DNA from: an uncultured Naasia sp.
GTDB taxonomy: Bacteria > Actinomycetota > Actinomycetes > Actinomycetales > Microbacteriaceae
Length of the DNA stretch: 64,000 nucleotides
NCBI GenBank assembly: GCA_913778905.1
Contig: CAJYYA010000018.1
Location: 1 to 64,000, forward strand
Direction: 5' to 3'
Positions 27,594 through 35,674 of the stretch are shown here, piece after piece. The position numbers and the translations under genes are program-made. Every line of letters begins with the position of its first letter. Position 1 is the first letter of the stretch. The notes beneath the pieces are model-generated. The model did not search any database. It saw only the letters and a program-made list of their open reading frames with translations, and had not been told where the DNA came from.

Positions 27594-28532
27594 ATGACCA
27601 CCACGGCCCCGAATCGCACCGACGCCTCGAAGCCGGGCCCACCTCTTCGGGTCGCGGTAGGAAAGCGCAAGCGCCGCCCGGGCGGGCAGCGGGGATGGCT
27701 CTACGCCGCTCCCCTCGCGATCTTCGTGATCGCCCTCTTCATCGTGCCCCTGCTGCTCGTCGGGCAGATGTCACTGTCCGACTGGCCACTGCTCGCAGGC
27801 AACAGGGGAATCAACGCCCCCGAGAACTTCGTCGACGCCTTCCAGAACCGTTTCTTCCTCGACGCACTCGTCTTCACCCTGAAATACACGGTCATCGCGA
27901 CCGTGCTCCTCCTGAGCCTCGGACTCGGTCTCGCTCTGATCGTGCAGGAGTCGTCCCGCTGGAAGAATTTCCTCCGCACGGCCTTCCTCGTCCCCAGCGC
28001 CCTCGGCCTCGCCTCGGCGTCGCTTCTCTTCTACGTCCTCTACTCGCCCATCGCGGGTCCGTTCGCCGACCTGACGCAGGCGCTCGGGTTCACCTTCCTC
28101 GGCACTGCCGACTCGGCGCTCTGGTCGACGGTGTTCCTCATCGTGTGGCGCTTCGCCGGCTTCTACATGCTGCTGATGATGGTCGGGCTACAGGGCATCC
28201 CAGGCGACGTCTACGAAGCCGCCCGGATGGACGGCGCCTCACGCTGGCAGACGTTCCGAAGCATCACGCTCCCCCTGCTCAAGCCGACCATCGGGCTGAC
28301 GACGGTCCTCTGCATCACCGGCTCGATCCTCGCCTTCGAGCAGTTCTACATCCTCACCAAGGGCGGGCCGGACAACAGCACAATCACGCTCGTGCAGCTC
28401 ATCTACTCGATCGCGTTCCAAGGCCAGAACAACCTCGGCGTCGCGGCCGCCCTGTCGATCATCGTCCTGGTCGTCCTGGTGCTCATCAACATCGTGCAGA
28501 TCCGCGTCATCCGCACCGACAAGGAGAACTGA
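27594..28532 (+). CDS. Sugar ABC transporter permease (MalF type)
   Basis: A 312-residue inner-membrane permease with six or more helices. A long basic N-terminus (VGKRKRRPGGQRGW) precedes helix 1. The cytoplasmic EAA loop reads YEAARMDGASRWQTFRSITLPLLKPT near residues 205-230, where the ATPase docks. It pairs with the MalG-type permease one base downstream. No ATP-binding protein is in the operon, so a shared MsmK/UgpC-type ATPase elsewhere must power it. Confidence 0.93.
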   Translation: MTTTAPNRTDASKPGPPLRVAVGKRKRRPGGQRGWLYAAPLAIFVIALFIVPLLLVGQMSLSDWPLLAGNRGINAPENFVDAFQNRFFLDALVFTLKYTVIATVLLLSLGLGLALIVQESSRWKNFLRTAFLVPSALGLASASLLFYVLYSPIAGPFADLTQALGFTFLGTADSALWSTVFLIVWRFAGFYMLLMMVGLQGIPGDVYEAARMDGASRWQTFRSITLPLLKPTIGLTTVLCITGSILAFEQFYILTKGGPDNSTITLVQLIYSIAFQGQNNLGVAAALSIIVLVVLVLINIVQIRVIRTDKEN

Positions 28533-28533
28533 G

Positions 28534-29430
28534 ATGACCAGCACCCTCAACCGTCCCGCCGCGACATCGACCCGTCATCATGGCGGCGGTCGTGCCGAGC
28601 ACAGGAGCTCACTCCTCGCCCCACTCGCCAAGCTCCCCTACTGGGTGGGCACGAGCGCGCTCGCGATCATCTTCCTGTACCCGCTCATCTGGACAGGGGT
28701 CAGTTCGTTCGCTCCCCGGGCGGGCACGAGCCAGACCGACGGATGGGGCTTCGGCAACTACGCCACCCTCGCCAACTACCAGGCCGGGATCGGGCAGTAC
28801 CTCGCCAACTCCGCCTTCGTCAGCCTGCTCACCGTCGCGTTGACGCTCATCATCTCCACCCTCGGCGGCTACGCGTTCGCGCGCTTCAGCTTCCTCGGCA
28901 AGAACGTGCTGTTCCTGCTCACGCTGGGAATTCTGATGGTGCCCTACGCCACGGTGCTCATTCCGCTGTACGTGCTGCTCTCCCGGGTCGGGCTGCAGAA
29001 CTCGCTCGTCGGGGTCGCTCTGGTGCTGACGATGTTCCAGCTGCCGTTCTCGATCTACATGATGCGCATCTCGTTCGAATCCATCCCTCCGGAACTCGAC
29101 GAGGCCGCGAAGGTCGACGGCTGCAACACCTTCACCGCGCTCACCCGAGTGCTGCTCCCGGCCGTCAAGCCGGGGCTCATCACGGTCGGCCTCTTCGCCT
29201 TTCTCACGGCCTGGAACGACTTCTTCGCGCCACTGATCCTCATCAACGACTCGAACCGAATGACCCTTCCGCTCGCGGTGTCCAACCTCCGCGGTCAGGT
29301 GCAGGGCGTCGTCGACTACGGCGCCACCGAAGCGGGCGTGGTCGTCCTGGCCCTGCCCTGCGTCCTCCTCTTCCTCATTCTTCAACGCCACTACGTCACC
29401 GGATTCATGTCAGGAGCATTCAAGGGATGA
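28534..29430 (+). CDS. Sugar ABC transporter permease (MalG type)
   Basis: A 298-residue permease, partner of the preceding one. Helix 1 is at about residues 34-55 (VGTSALAIIFLYPLIWTGVSSF), and the EAA loop is LDEAAKVDGCNTFTALTRVLLPAVKPG near residues 190-215. Its ATG begins one base after the stop of the previous gene, and its own stop overlaps the GH127 start as ATGA, so the three are tightly coupled. It imports the sugar for hydrolysis inside the cell. Confidence 0.93.
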   Translation: MTSTLNRPAATSTRHHGGGRAEHRSSLLAPLAKLPYWVGTSALAIIFLYPLIWTGVSSFAPRAGTSQTDGWGFGNYATLANYQAGIGQYLANSAFVSLLTVALTLIISTLGGYAFARFSFLGKNVLFLLTLGILMVPYATVLIPLYVLLSRVGLQNSLVGVALVLTMFQLPFSIYMMRISFESIPPELDEAAKVDGCNTFTALTRVLLPAVKPGLITVGLFAFLTAWNDFFAPLILINDSNRMTLPLAVSNLRGQVQGVVDYGATEAGVVVLALPCVLLFLILQRHYVTGFMSGAFKG

Positions 29431-31400
29431 CCACCACACACAGCACACCGCGCGACGGATCATCCACCGCATCTCTCGACCCCGTCGTCGCCCCCGTCGC
29501 ACCCACCTCGGGACGGCTGCAGCCCCTCGGCCTGGACGAAGTCGAGATGACCGACGGCTTCTGGGCAGAACGCCAGCGGGCCAACCACGACGGCACCCTC
29601 CCCCATATCGAGCATTGGCTCGAGCGCGAAGGGTGGCTCCGCAACTTCGACCTGGCCGCGACCGGCGACCTCATGGGCAACCGCAGGGGACGCGAGTTCT
29701 CCGACTCGGAGATCTACAAGTACCTCGAGGCGCTGGCGTGGGAGATCGGCCGCTCGGATGACGACGACCTCGAGCAGCGGTTCCGCAGGATCGTCGATCG
29801 GGTCGCGAAGGCTCAGGAGCCGGACGGCTACATCCAGACCAACTTCGGCCGGCCCGGGCAGCAGCCCCGCTGGTCGGATCTCGAGTGGGGTCACGAACTC
29901 TATTGCATGGGCCATCTCTTCCAGGCCGCCGTTGCCCGCGCGCGCACTCGTCCGGGAGCGTCCGACGGTCTGCTCGAGATCGCGACCCGCGCGGCGGACC
30001 TGGTCGTGAACGAGTTCGGCGAGGGTGCTCGTGAGACCGTCTGCGGACACGCCGAGATCGAACCCGCTCTCGCCGAGCTCGGACGCGTGACGGGCGACCA
30101 GCGTTACATCGAGCAGGCTCGACTCTTCGTCGAGCGTCGCGGCCACCATGTCCTGAAGGACATCGAGTGGGGCCGCGCCTACTTCCAGGACGACGTGCCC
30201 ATCCGGGACGCGGCCGCGCTGCGCGGGCATGCCGTGCGCGCCAACTACCTGTCCGCGGGTGCTGTCGACGTGGCGGTGGAGACGGGTGATGAGGGCCTGC
30301 TGGAAGCCCTGGCGGGTCAGTGGTCCCACACTGTCGACCGCCGCACTTACGTCACGGGAGGGCAGGGGTCTCATCATCAGGACGAGGCCTTCGGAGAAGA
30401 TTACGTCCTCCCGGCCGATCGCGCCTATTCGGAGACCTGCGCGGGGATCGGATCGATCATGTTCAGCTGGCGCCTGCTGCTCGCCCGGGGCGACGAGCAG
30501 TACGCCGACCTCATCGAGCGCACTCTGTTCAACGTCGTCGCCACCTCACCATCGGCCGATGGAACCTCCTTCTTCTACACGAACACGCTCCACCGCCGCG
30601 AGCCCGGCACCGAGGCGTCCCTCGACGAGGCGTCCCCACGGGCAGCCTCCTCGCTGCGCGCCCCGTGGTTCGAGGTGTCCTGCTGCCCGCCGAACGTCGC
30701 CCGCACGATGGCGAGCCTGTCGGCGCTGGTCGCCACGCGCGACGAATCGGGGCTCCAGCTGCATCAGTTCGCGAGCAGTCGGATCCGCACCCATCTCCTC
30801 GACGGCGGAGCGGTGGGCCTGGATGTCGAGACCGACTACCCGACCTCCGGCGTGGTCCGAGTCGTCGTGACCGAAGCCCCCGACCGTGTGTGGACCCTCC
30901 GACTGAGGGTGCCTTCGTGGGCGCAAGGGGCGACTCTCCAGGTCATCTCAGGGGGCATCCCGACGGATAGCCCCGAGCGGGTGGAGCCCGGACTGGCGTC
31001 GATCGCTCGTCGATTCGAGGCCGGCGACGTGATCGAGCTGGTCCTGCCCGTGCAGCCCCACGTCACAGCTCCCGATTCGCGGATCGACGCCGTCCGCGGC
31101 ACCGTCGCGGTCGAACGGGGGCCGCAGGTGCTCTGCGTCGAGTCGGTGGACCTTCCCGACGGATTCGACGATCTCAGCGAGGTCCGTGTGATCCGCGGAT
31201 CCGAGCCCTCCGAACGGGACGGTCGAGTCGTCATCGCGGGAACCGTGGTCTCGAACGCCCCAGACGGCTGGCCGTACGGTCGGCAAGGCGCCCAGGTAGG
31301 CGGCAGCTCGGAGTTGGACATCCCGCTCGTCCCCTACAGCACGTGGGGCAACCGCGGCCCGTCGGCGATGAGGGTCTGGATCCCCGTCAGCGACGATTAG
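29427..31400 (+). CDS. GH127 beta-L-arabinofuranosidase (DUF1680)
   Basis: A 657-residue cytoplasmic glycosidase with an (alpha/alpha)6 barrel, then C-terminal beta domains. The active-site pattern of Bifidobacterium HypBA1 is present: Glu336 and Cys338 in SETCAGIG, and Cys419-Cys420 in VSCCPPNVAR. These match zinc ligands Glu338, Cys340, Cys417 and Cys418 of HypBA1, where Cys417 is the nucleophile. No signal peptide is seen, so it acts on imported beta-L-arabinofuranosyl oligosaccharides. It is the last gene of the LacI-controlled operon and is followed by a strong terminator. Confidence 0.95.
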   Translation: MTTTHSTPRDGSSTASLDPVVAPVAPTSGRLQPLGLDEVEMTDGFWAERQRANHDGTLPHIEHWLEREGWLRNFDLAATGDLMGNRRGREFSDSEIYKYLEALAWEIGRSDDDDLEQRFRRIVDRVAKAQEPDGYIQTNFGRPGQQPRWSDLEWGHELYCMGHLFQAAVARARTRPGASDGLLEIATRAADLVVNEFGEGARETVCGHAEIEPALAELGRVTGDQRYIEQARLFVERRGHHVLKDIEWGRAYFQDDVPIRDAAALRGHAVRANYLSAGAVDVAVETGDEGLLEALAGQWSHTVDRRTYVTGGQGSHHQDEAFGEDYVLPADRAYSETCAGIGSIMFSWRLLLARGDEQYADLIERTLFNVVATSPSADGTSFFYTNTLHRREPGTEASLDEASPRAASSLRAPWFEVSCCPPNVARTMASLSALVATRDESGLQLHQFASSRIRTHLLDGGAVGLDVETDYPTSGVVRVVVTEAPDRVWTLRLRVPSWAQGATLQVISGGIPTDSPERVEPGLASIARRFEAGDVIELVLPVQPHVTAPDSRIDAVRGTVAVERGPQVLCVESVDLPDGFDDLSEVRVIRGSEPSERDGRVVIAGTVVSNAPDGWPYGRQGAQVGGSSELDIPLVPYSTWGNRGPSAMRVWIPVSDD

Positions 31401-31406
31401 GTGCCG

Positions 31407-31449
31407 GGAAGCAGGAGCCGTCGGATGGCTGACGGCGGCTCCTGCTTCC
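31407..31449 (+). terminator. Terminator of the arabinoside operon
   Basis: GGAAGCAGGAGCC (31407-31419) pairs perfectly with GGCTCCTGCTTCC (31437-31449), with GTC/GAC extending the stem. It begins six bases after the GH127 stop. Note the GCAGGA core, shared with the intergenic elements at 92 and 47846. Confidence 0.85.
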
Positions 31450-31821
31450 TCCCCGACTCCTGGACGCCCAGCCCACTCTTCGAGCCCGCCGCCGCACCCA
31501 CCCAGCCACACGCGGGCCACGTCTCGTTGTGAGGTGAGGGCCGACGCCGTCCGCCAGAGAACAGGCCAGCCGACGTCATCAAGCGGCTCAGCACTTGGTC
31601 GCGCCACCGTGAGATCCAACTGTTCCCATCCACCCACGTCGAGGCGGCCACCTCTTTTCCTCGGGATGGGGTCGGCATTCGAGGGGTCCGACACATGAAG
31701 CTCGGAGAAATGTTCGTCTCTCGCTCAGAGGAGTCCGGTTTCGTCGACGGGTCGATGCGAGGGTTGTTCGGGTTCTCGACAGAGCGGTACTGTGCGGAGG
31801 CAACGCTCCCTGGAGGAAACG
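31450..31821. other. Gene-free stretch before the LysE gene
   Basis: About 370 bases with no convincing coding region. It has the first copy of a 50-base direct repeat (31664-31713) and, at the end, TGGAGGAAA, the ribosome site of the LysE gene. No -10/-35 pair is clear. The open frames over it on both strands lack ribosome sites and family similarity. Confidence 0.5.
31664..31713 (+). repeat. Direct repeat flanking the LysE gene (copy A)
   Basis: Starts GGATGGGGTCGGCATTC and ends with the core GAAGCTCGGAGAAATGTT. The last 22 bases (31692-31713) are identical to 32521-32542, and the earlier part matches with scattered changes. Same orientation as copy B. It begins 158 bases before the LysE start. 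Confidence 0.75.
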
Positions 31822-32433
31822 ATGAGCCTTGCATTCCTGCTGACCACCCTCGTCGTGGTCGCCACCCCCGGCACCGGAGCGGTGTTCTCCATCGCCGCCG
31901 GCCTCTCCCGCGGAGCGAAAGCGGGCGTCATCGCCGCGCTCGGCTGCACCCTCGGAGTCCTTCCCCACATGATCGCCGCCATCACCGGTCTCGCCGCGAT
32001 CCTCAACGCCTCCGCGATCGCGTTCCAGACCATCAAATGGCTGGGCGTGGCCTACCTGCTCTACCTCGCCTGGCAGACCTTCCGCGACAAGTCCCTCATC
32101 GAAGTCGAGGCCGATGCCGCCCCTGTTTCGGCTTGGCGGGTCATCCGCACCGCAGTGCTCATCAATCTGCTCAACCCCAAGCTGACCATCTTCTTCTTCG
32201 CCTTCCTTCCGCAGTTCGTCCCCGCGGGAGAAGCAGACGGGACGCTGCACATGGTCGGTCTCAGCCTGGTGTTCATGGCGCTGACGTTCCTGGTCTTCGC
32301 GCTCTACGGCGTCTTCGCCGCCACCATGCGCACCCAGGTCATCAGCCGCCCCAAGGTCATGGCCTGGCTTCGCCGAACCTTCGCGGCGACCTACATCCTC
32401 CTCGCCGGCCGCCTCGCGCTCGAGACCCGCTAG
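31822..32433 (+). CDS. LysE-family amino-acid exporter
   Basis: A 203-residue membrane protein with six helices, of the LysE/RhtB family (exports amino acids, homoserine lactones or similar). It starts MSLAFLLTTLVVVATPGTGAVFSIAAGLSRG, with the family's conserved PGP-like ATPGTGA, and has LINLLNPKLTIFFFAFLPQF in the centre, a hallmark of the family. TGGAGGAAA six bases before the ATG sets the start. It stands alone between two copies of a direct repeat. Substrate not known. Confidence 0.92.
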   Translation: MSLAFLLTTLVVVATPGTGAVFSIAAGLSRGAKAGVIAALGCTLGVLPHMIAAITGLAAILNASAIAFQTIKWLGVAYLLYLAWQTFRDKSLIEVEADAAPVSAWRVIRTAVLINLLNPKLTIFFFAFLPQFVPAGEADGTLHMVGLSLVFMALTFLVFALYGVFAATMRTQVISRPKVMAWLRRTFAATYILLAGRLALETR

Positions 32434-32490
32434 CAGTCACCCGTCGGCCGGTGTCTCGGTCGGCGCATGATCGGCGAGCGCCTGCTGGAC

Positions 32491-32542
32491 GGAAGGGGCC
32501 GGGCACCCCAGGTGTCCGAGACATGAAGCTCGGAGAAATGTT
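32491..32542 (+). repeat. Direct repeat flanking the LysE gene (copy B)
   Basis: Starts GGAAGGGGCCGGGCACC and ends with the same 22-base core, identical over 32521-32542. It lies 57 bases after the LysE stop. With copy A it brackets the gene within an 880-base segment, resembling an insertion or duplication footprint, although no recombinase is nearby. Confidence 0.75.
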
Positions 32543-32637
32543 TCGTCGCACGGTCCCGCTTCCCCCGACAGACACCGTCCGACCGATACGGTGAGCCCCT
32601 CTCGCCAACTGCGGCTTCGGCCGGATAGGACGCACTC

Positions 32638-32928
32638 ATGACCTCCTCTGCACCCCAGTCGCGCGCGCCCCAGGCCGCTCCCGCCGGCCAGGACTTCCCC
32701 GGGAAGACCCTCGGCATCGTCGGCCTCATCGTCGCGATCTTCTTCAACCTGATCGGCCTGATCATCTCGATCATCGCCTTCAACCAGTCCAAGAAGGCCG
32801 GCTACAAGAACACCCCCGCCCTCGCCGGCATCATCGTGGGTGCCGTGTTCCTCGGCATCGGCCTTCTCGTCGTCATCCTGTCCATCGTCGCGGGCGTATC
32901 CGCGGGGACGGCCGGCTACTCGAACTGA
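32638..32928 (+). CDS. Small DUF4190-like membrane protein
   Basis: A 96-residue protein. An Ala/Pro/Gln-rich cytoplasmic head (SAPQSRAPQAAPAGQD) is followed by two hydrophobic helices: residues 24-47 (LGIVGLIVAIFFNLIGLIISIIAF) and 62-86 (ALAGIIVGAVFLGIGLLVVILSIVAG), with NQSKKAGYKN between. The layout matches small actinobacterial DUF4190 proteins, some near cell-envelope genes. Function unknown. A 16-base perfect terminator follows. Confidence 0.8.
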   Translation: MTSSAPQSRAPQAAPAGQDFPGKTLGIVGLIVAIFFNLIGLIISIIAFNQSKKAGYKNTPALAGIIVGAVFLGIGLLVVILSIVAGVSAGTAGYSN

Positions 32929-32940
32929 TCCGCCGCGGCC

Positions 32941-32989
32941 GGAGCCACTCCCGTCGGACGCCATAGCGCGATTCGACGGGAGTGGCTCC
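32941..32989 (+). terminator. Strong terminator, 16-bp perfect stem
   Basis: GGAGCCACTCCCGTCG (32941-32956) pairs perfectly with CGACGGGAGTGGCTCC (32974-32989) around a 17-base loop, 12 bases after the stop of the small membrane protein. Confidence 0.85.
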
Positions 32990-33018
32990 CGGCGGCGCGG
33001 AACTGACAGAATGCGGGC

Positions 33019-33381
33019 ATGGCGCGACCCAAGGATGCGGACCTCCTGCGCGAGGCGGAAGAACTGCAACGCCTCCTCCTCGTCATGGCGAGCACGCATC
33101 CCGTCGCGGCTCAGCGCCTCGCCATCGACTTCCAGGACAGCCAACTCGAATACCGAGCCGGCCGTCTCGTGATGAGCGACTACTGCGCCGAGCTCGCAGA
33201 AATCCGTCGGCGGCTCGCTCAACACTTCTCGAGCCTCCCCGGCGACGCCTACTCGATCCCGCTGCCTCCGAAGAGCGAGAAGCCCGCGACACAGTTCACG
33301 CGCGAGGTCCCGCCCGCACCGACCGGAGCGAAGCGCGCCCCGGCCGCATCACCGTCGAGGAAACCGAGCCTCTACACCTGA
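33019..33381 (+). CDS. Hypothetical protein, 120 residues
   Basis: The first 75 residues look like a helical bundle (DADLLREAEELQRLLLVMASTH, then YCAELAEIRRRLAQHFSSL). The tail is Pro/Lys-rich and probably disordered (PPKSEKPATQFTREVPPAPTGAKRAPAASP). No signal peptide or membrane segment. The frame shows normal GC-biased third positions, so it is probably real. Family not recognised. It converges on the DapA-like gene with a 13-base gap. Confidence 0.65.
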   Translation: MARPKDADLLREAEELQRLLLVMASTHPVAAQRLAIDFQDSQLEYRAGRLVMSDYCAELAEIRRRLAQHFSSLPGDAYSIPLPPKSEKPATQFTREVPPAPTGAKRAPAASPSRKPSLYT

Positions 33382-33394
33382 GAGCCGGAGGCCG

Positions 33395-34291
33395 TCAGTC
33401 GACGGTCAACGACGCCAACGCATGCTCGACCGCATCCCGGTCCGCTCCGGCGAGCGCCCGGACCGGGGCGTAGACGGCGTCCTCCGACGTGCGGCCGGTC
33501 ATCGTCGCGAGAGCCGCGGCGACCCGGAAGCTGCCACGCTTCAGATTGAGCGCCCACACCGCCGCGAGCTCCTCCGACAGCGCCGACGCGCGCTCGACGT
33601 CGCCCGCCAGTGCGGCGGCCGCCATCTCCGAGAATCGCGCGGGGAAAAGACCCGCGAGCACCGAGTACCAGACATCGCACCCGGCGAGGAGGCCTCGAAC
33701 CGCCTGGCCGTCCCCGCTGATTCCGATCGAGACGTCCGGGCGGATCCGAGCGCGCAACGCAGAGATGTCGGCTCGGGCCTCCCCGGAATCCGCGGACAGT
33801 GAGCCCAGCTTGATGGATGCCACCGACCGGAGCTCCGCGATCTTCACGAGCAGATCCGTCGTGAAGGTGAATCCGGTGGTGGCGGGGTTGTCGTAGACGA
33901 CGACGGGCGTATCGGGGAAGCGCTCCGCGACGTCGGCGAAGAGCCCGAACACCTCGTCGTCGCGCAGCGGCTGATATGAGACGGGAGCGAGGAGGACGCC
34001 CGCAGCCCCCGCCGTAGCGGCGTCCTCCACGTTCCGGAGCACAGCGGCCGTGCTGATCGCCCCGACCCCCACCACGACGGGAACATCACCGGCCTCAGCG
34101 ACGGCCCGCTCGGCGACGGCGATCCGATCCGGGCGCTCGAGGTAGGCATAGCCGCCCGTCGAGCCGAGAGCTCCGATCGAGTCGACACCCGCGTTCACGG
34201 CGTCCGTCACGAGGGCACCGAAGGCGTCGAGATCGATCGCGCCCCCACGATGCGGAGTGAGAGGAAAAGCACTCAACCCGGTGAACAGCAT
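33395..34291 (-). CDS. DapA-like aldolase (dihydrodipicolinate synthase / N-acetylneuraminate lyase family)
   Basis: A 298-residue TIM-barrel class I aldolase. Lys161 (VASIKLGSL) is the Schiff-base residue and Tyr133 (VVVYDNPATTG) the proton relay, at the numbers of E. coli DapA. The substrate loop reads GSTGGYAYL where DapA has GTTGE, so the pyruvate-loop Glu is missing. This hints at another aldehyde partner than aspartate semialdehyde, perhaps a sugar acid. The ATG at 34291 follows GGAG five bases earlier; a longer open frame upstream lacks the domain start. Confidence 0.88.
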   Translation of the reverse strand: MLFTGLSAFPLTPHRGGAIDLDAFGALVTDAVNAGVDSIGALGSTGGYAYLERPDRIAVAERAVAEAGDVPVVVGVGAISTAAVLRNVEDAATAGAAGVLLAPVSYQPLRDDEVFGLFADVAERFPDTPVVVYDNPATTGFTFTTDLLVKIAELRSVASIKLGSLSADSGEARADISALRARIRPDVSIGISGDGQAVRGLLAGCDVWYSVLAGLFPARFSEMAAAALAGDVERASALSEELAAVWALNLKRGSFRVAAALATMTGRTSEDAVYAPVRALAGADRDAVEHALASLTVD

Positions 34292-34569
34292 GATGACTCC
34301 AACTCTGATGAGGGTCGCGGGGAACCAGTGGTGCGCGGCACGCGCCTCCGGTCCCACAATGGACCCGCGCACGCCTCCCGAGCATGCGTCGCGGGCATGC
34401 ACGAAAGGCCGACGATGACGTCCACCGATACAACCACGCACGGGTCGACCATCGTGGCGAAGACATCCCGCCTCGCCGGCTTCGACGTGTTCGCGCGTCG
34501 GCGAGGCATCGACGGCGGGGGACGGCGACGAACCACCGTCCGTGAACCGTTCGGATCCAGGGAGTCGTG

Positions 34570-35064
34570 ATGGGCGAGAAGTCGATCGACCCGCGTTACA
34601 GCGCCGCCTTCCAGCGGCACACCGGGGCGAAGGCCCGTCCCACGACCGCGGCTGGCGCCCCGGTCGCGGCGCGCCCGTTCACTCCCGAGCCCCTGGCCGA
34701 TTCGGCCGCCCGAGCGGAGGCCCTCGAGCGAGCCGCTCATCCCGACGAGCGAGAGCGGACGCCGCGCGGGCGGCTGCTCTGGACGATCGCTCTGTTCCTC
34801 ATCGGGGCCGGCCTGTGCGCGGCATCCTTCGCCCTCTACAGCGAGTTCAACTTCCTTCGCTGGACCAATGCGACCCCGATCTCCGGAACCGACCAATGGG
34901 TCATCAGCGACGGGACGGGTTACGGGACGCGGACGGTCGATCAGTTCGACGTCGTCTTCCCCCGCTACATGTCGCAGATGTCGATCTGGATCGGTGGCAT
35001 CGGCATCGCGACCATCGTGATGAACTTCTTCCGCCTGGCGGCGGGTCGCTCTCAACGGCGCTGA
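34570..35064 (+). CDS. Membrane protein, first of a tandem paralogous pair
   Basis: A 164-residue protein. The head has the motif DPRYSAAFQR at residues 8-17, then a disordered Ala/Pro linker, a helix at about 69-90 (RLLWTIALFLIGAGLCAASFALYS), an outer loop with WVISDGTGYGTRTVDQFD, and a second helix ending MNFFRLAAGR. It shares the head motif, both helices and the loop pattern with the gene at 35189, so the two arose by duplication. No known family. AGGGAG precedes the start; GTG at 34567 is also possible. Confidence 0.75.
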   Translation: MGEKSIDPRYSAAFQRHTGAKARPTTAAGAPVAARPFTPEPLADSAARAEALERAAHPDERERTPRGRLLWTIALFLIGAGLCAASFALYSEFNFLRWTNATPISGTDQWVISDGTGYGTRTVDQFDVVFPRYMSQMSIWIGGIGIATIVMNFFRLAAGRSQRR

Positions 35065-35188
35065 GCGCGCATCCAGCCGGTACCGGGAGGATCTCCCCCA
35101 CCGTTCACGAGCAAGGGAGGGCGGATGCAGACGGACCATCGCGGAGTCGCCGAAGAACAGCTGGCGGCAATCGCCCCCCGGTCGCGTC

Positions 35189-35671
35189 ATGACGGGTGAG
35201 CGGGTCGATCCCCGCCATAGCGAAGCCTTCCAGCGCGGGTTCTCCGGGAAGGAGACTCGAGCACGGGCGGGATCCGATCGGGTCGATACTTCGAAGAATG
35301 CGCCTGTCACTGGTGCCTCGACTAATGAGACGGGCCCCGACCCCTCCACGGAGGACCGCCGCGAGAACGCCGACGGCAGGCCCTTCATGATCTGGACCGT
35401 CGCGCTCTTCGTCGTCGGAATCGGACTCTGCATCCTGTCGTTCGCTCTCTTCAGCGACTTCAACGGCGGTCGCTGGGGAAGCATCGAAGCAACCAGGGGC
35501 GGTGACTGGGTCGTCACCGACACCAGTGGATCGGAACAGCGGACCGTCTCGGGATTCGAGTACCTGCTCTTCCGCTACTTCTCGCAGAGCGCCGTGTGGA
35601 TCGGCGTCATCGGGCTCGCCGTGGTGGTCGCCAACCTCTTCCGGATCGCACCTCGCCGGCCGCGGCCCTAG
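35189..35671 (+). CDS. Membrane protein, second of a tandem paralogous pair
   Basis: A 160-residue paralogue of the preceding gene. It has DPRHSEAFQRGF at residues 7-18, a Ser/Thr/Asp linker, helix 1 (FMIWTVALFVVGIGLCILSFALFSDF), an outer loop with WVVTDTSGSEQRTVSGFEYLLFRYFSQS, and helix 2 (VWIGVIGLAVVVANLFRIAP). The W-V-x-x-D-x-(S/G)-G, RTV and YxSQ positions match its neighbour. Function unknown. It converges on the GNAT gene with three bases between stops. Confidence 0.75.
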   Translation: MTGERVDPRHSEAFQRGFSGKETRARAGSDRVDTSKNAPVTGASTNETGPDPSTEDRRENADGRPFMIWTVALFVVGIGLCILSFALFSDFNGGRWGSIEATRGGDWVVTDTSGSEQRTVSGFEYLLFRYFSQSAVWIGVIGLAVVVANLFRIAPRRPRP

Positions 35672-35674
35672 AAA

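Noticed and set aside
31397-31834. 145-residue minus frame in the gap before LysE
   Set aside because: No ribosome site, no domain, and it runs over a terminator and a repeat.
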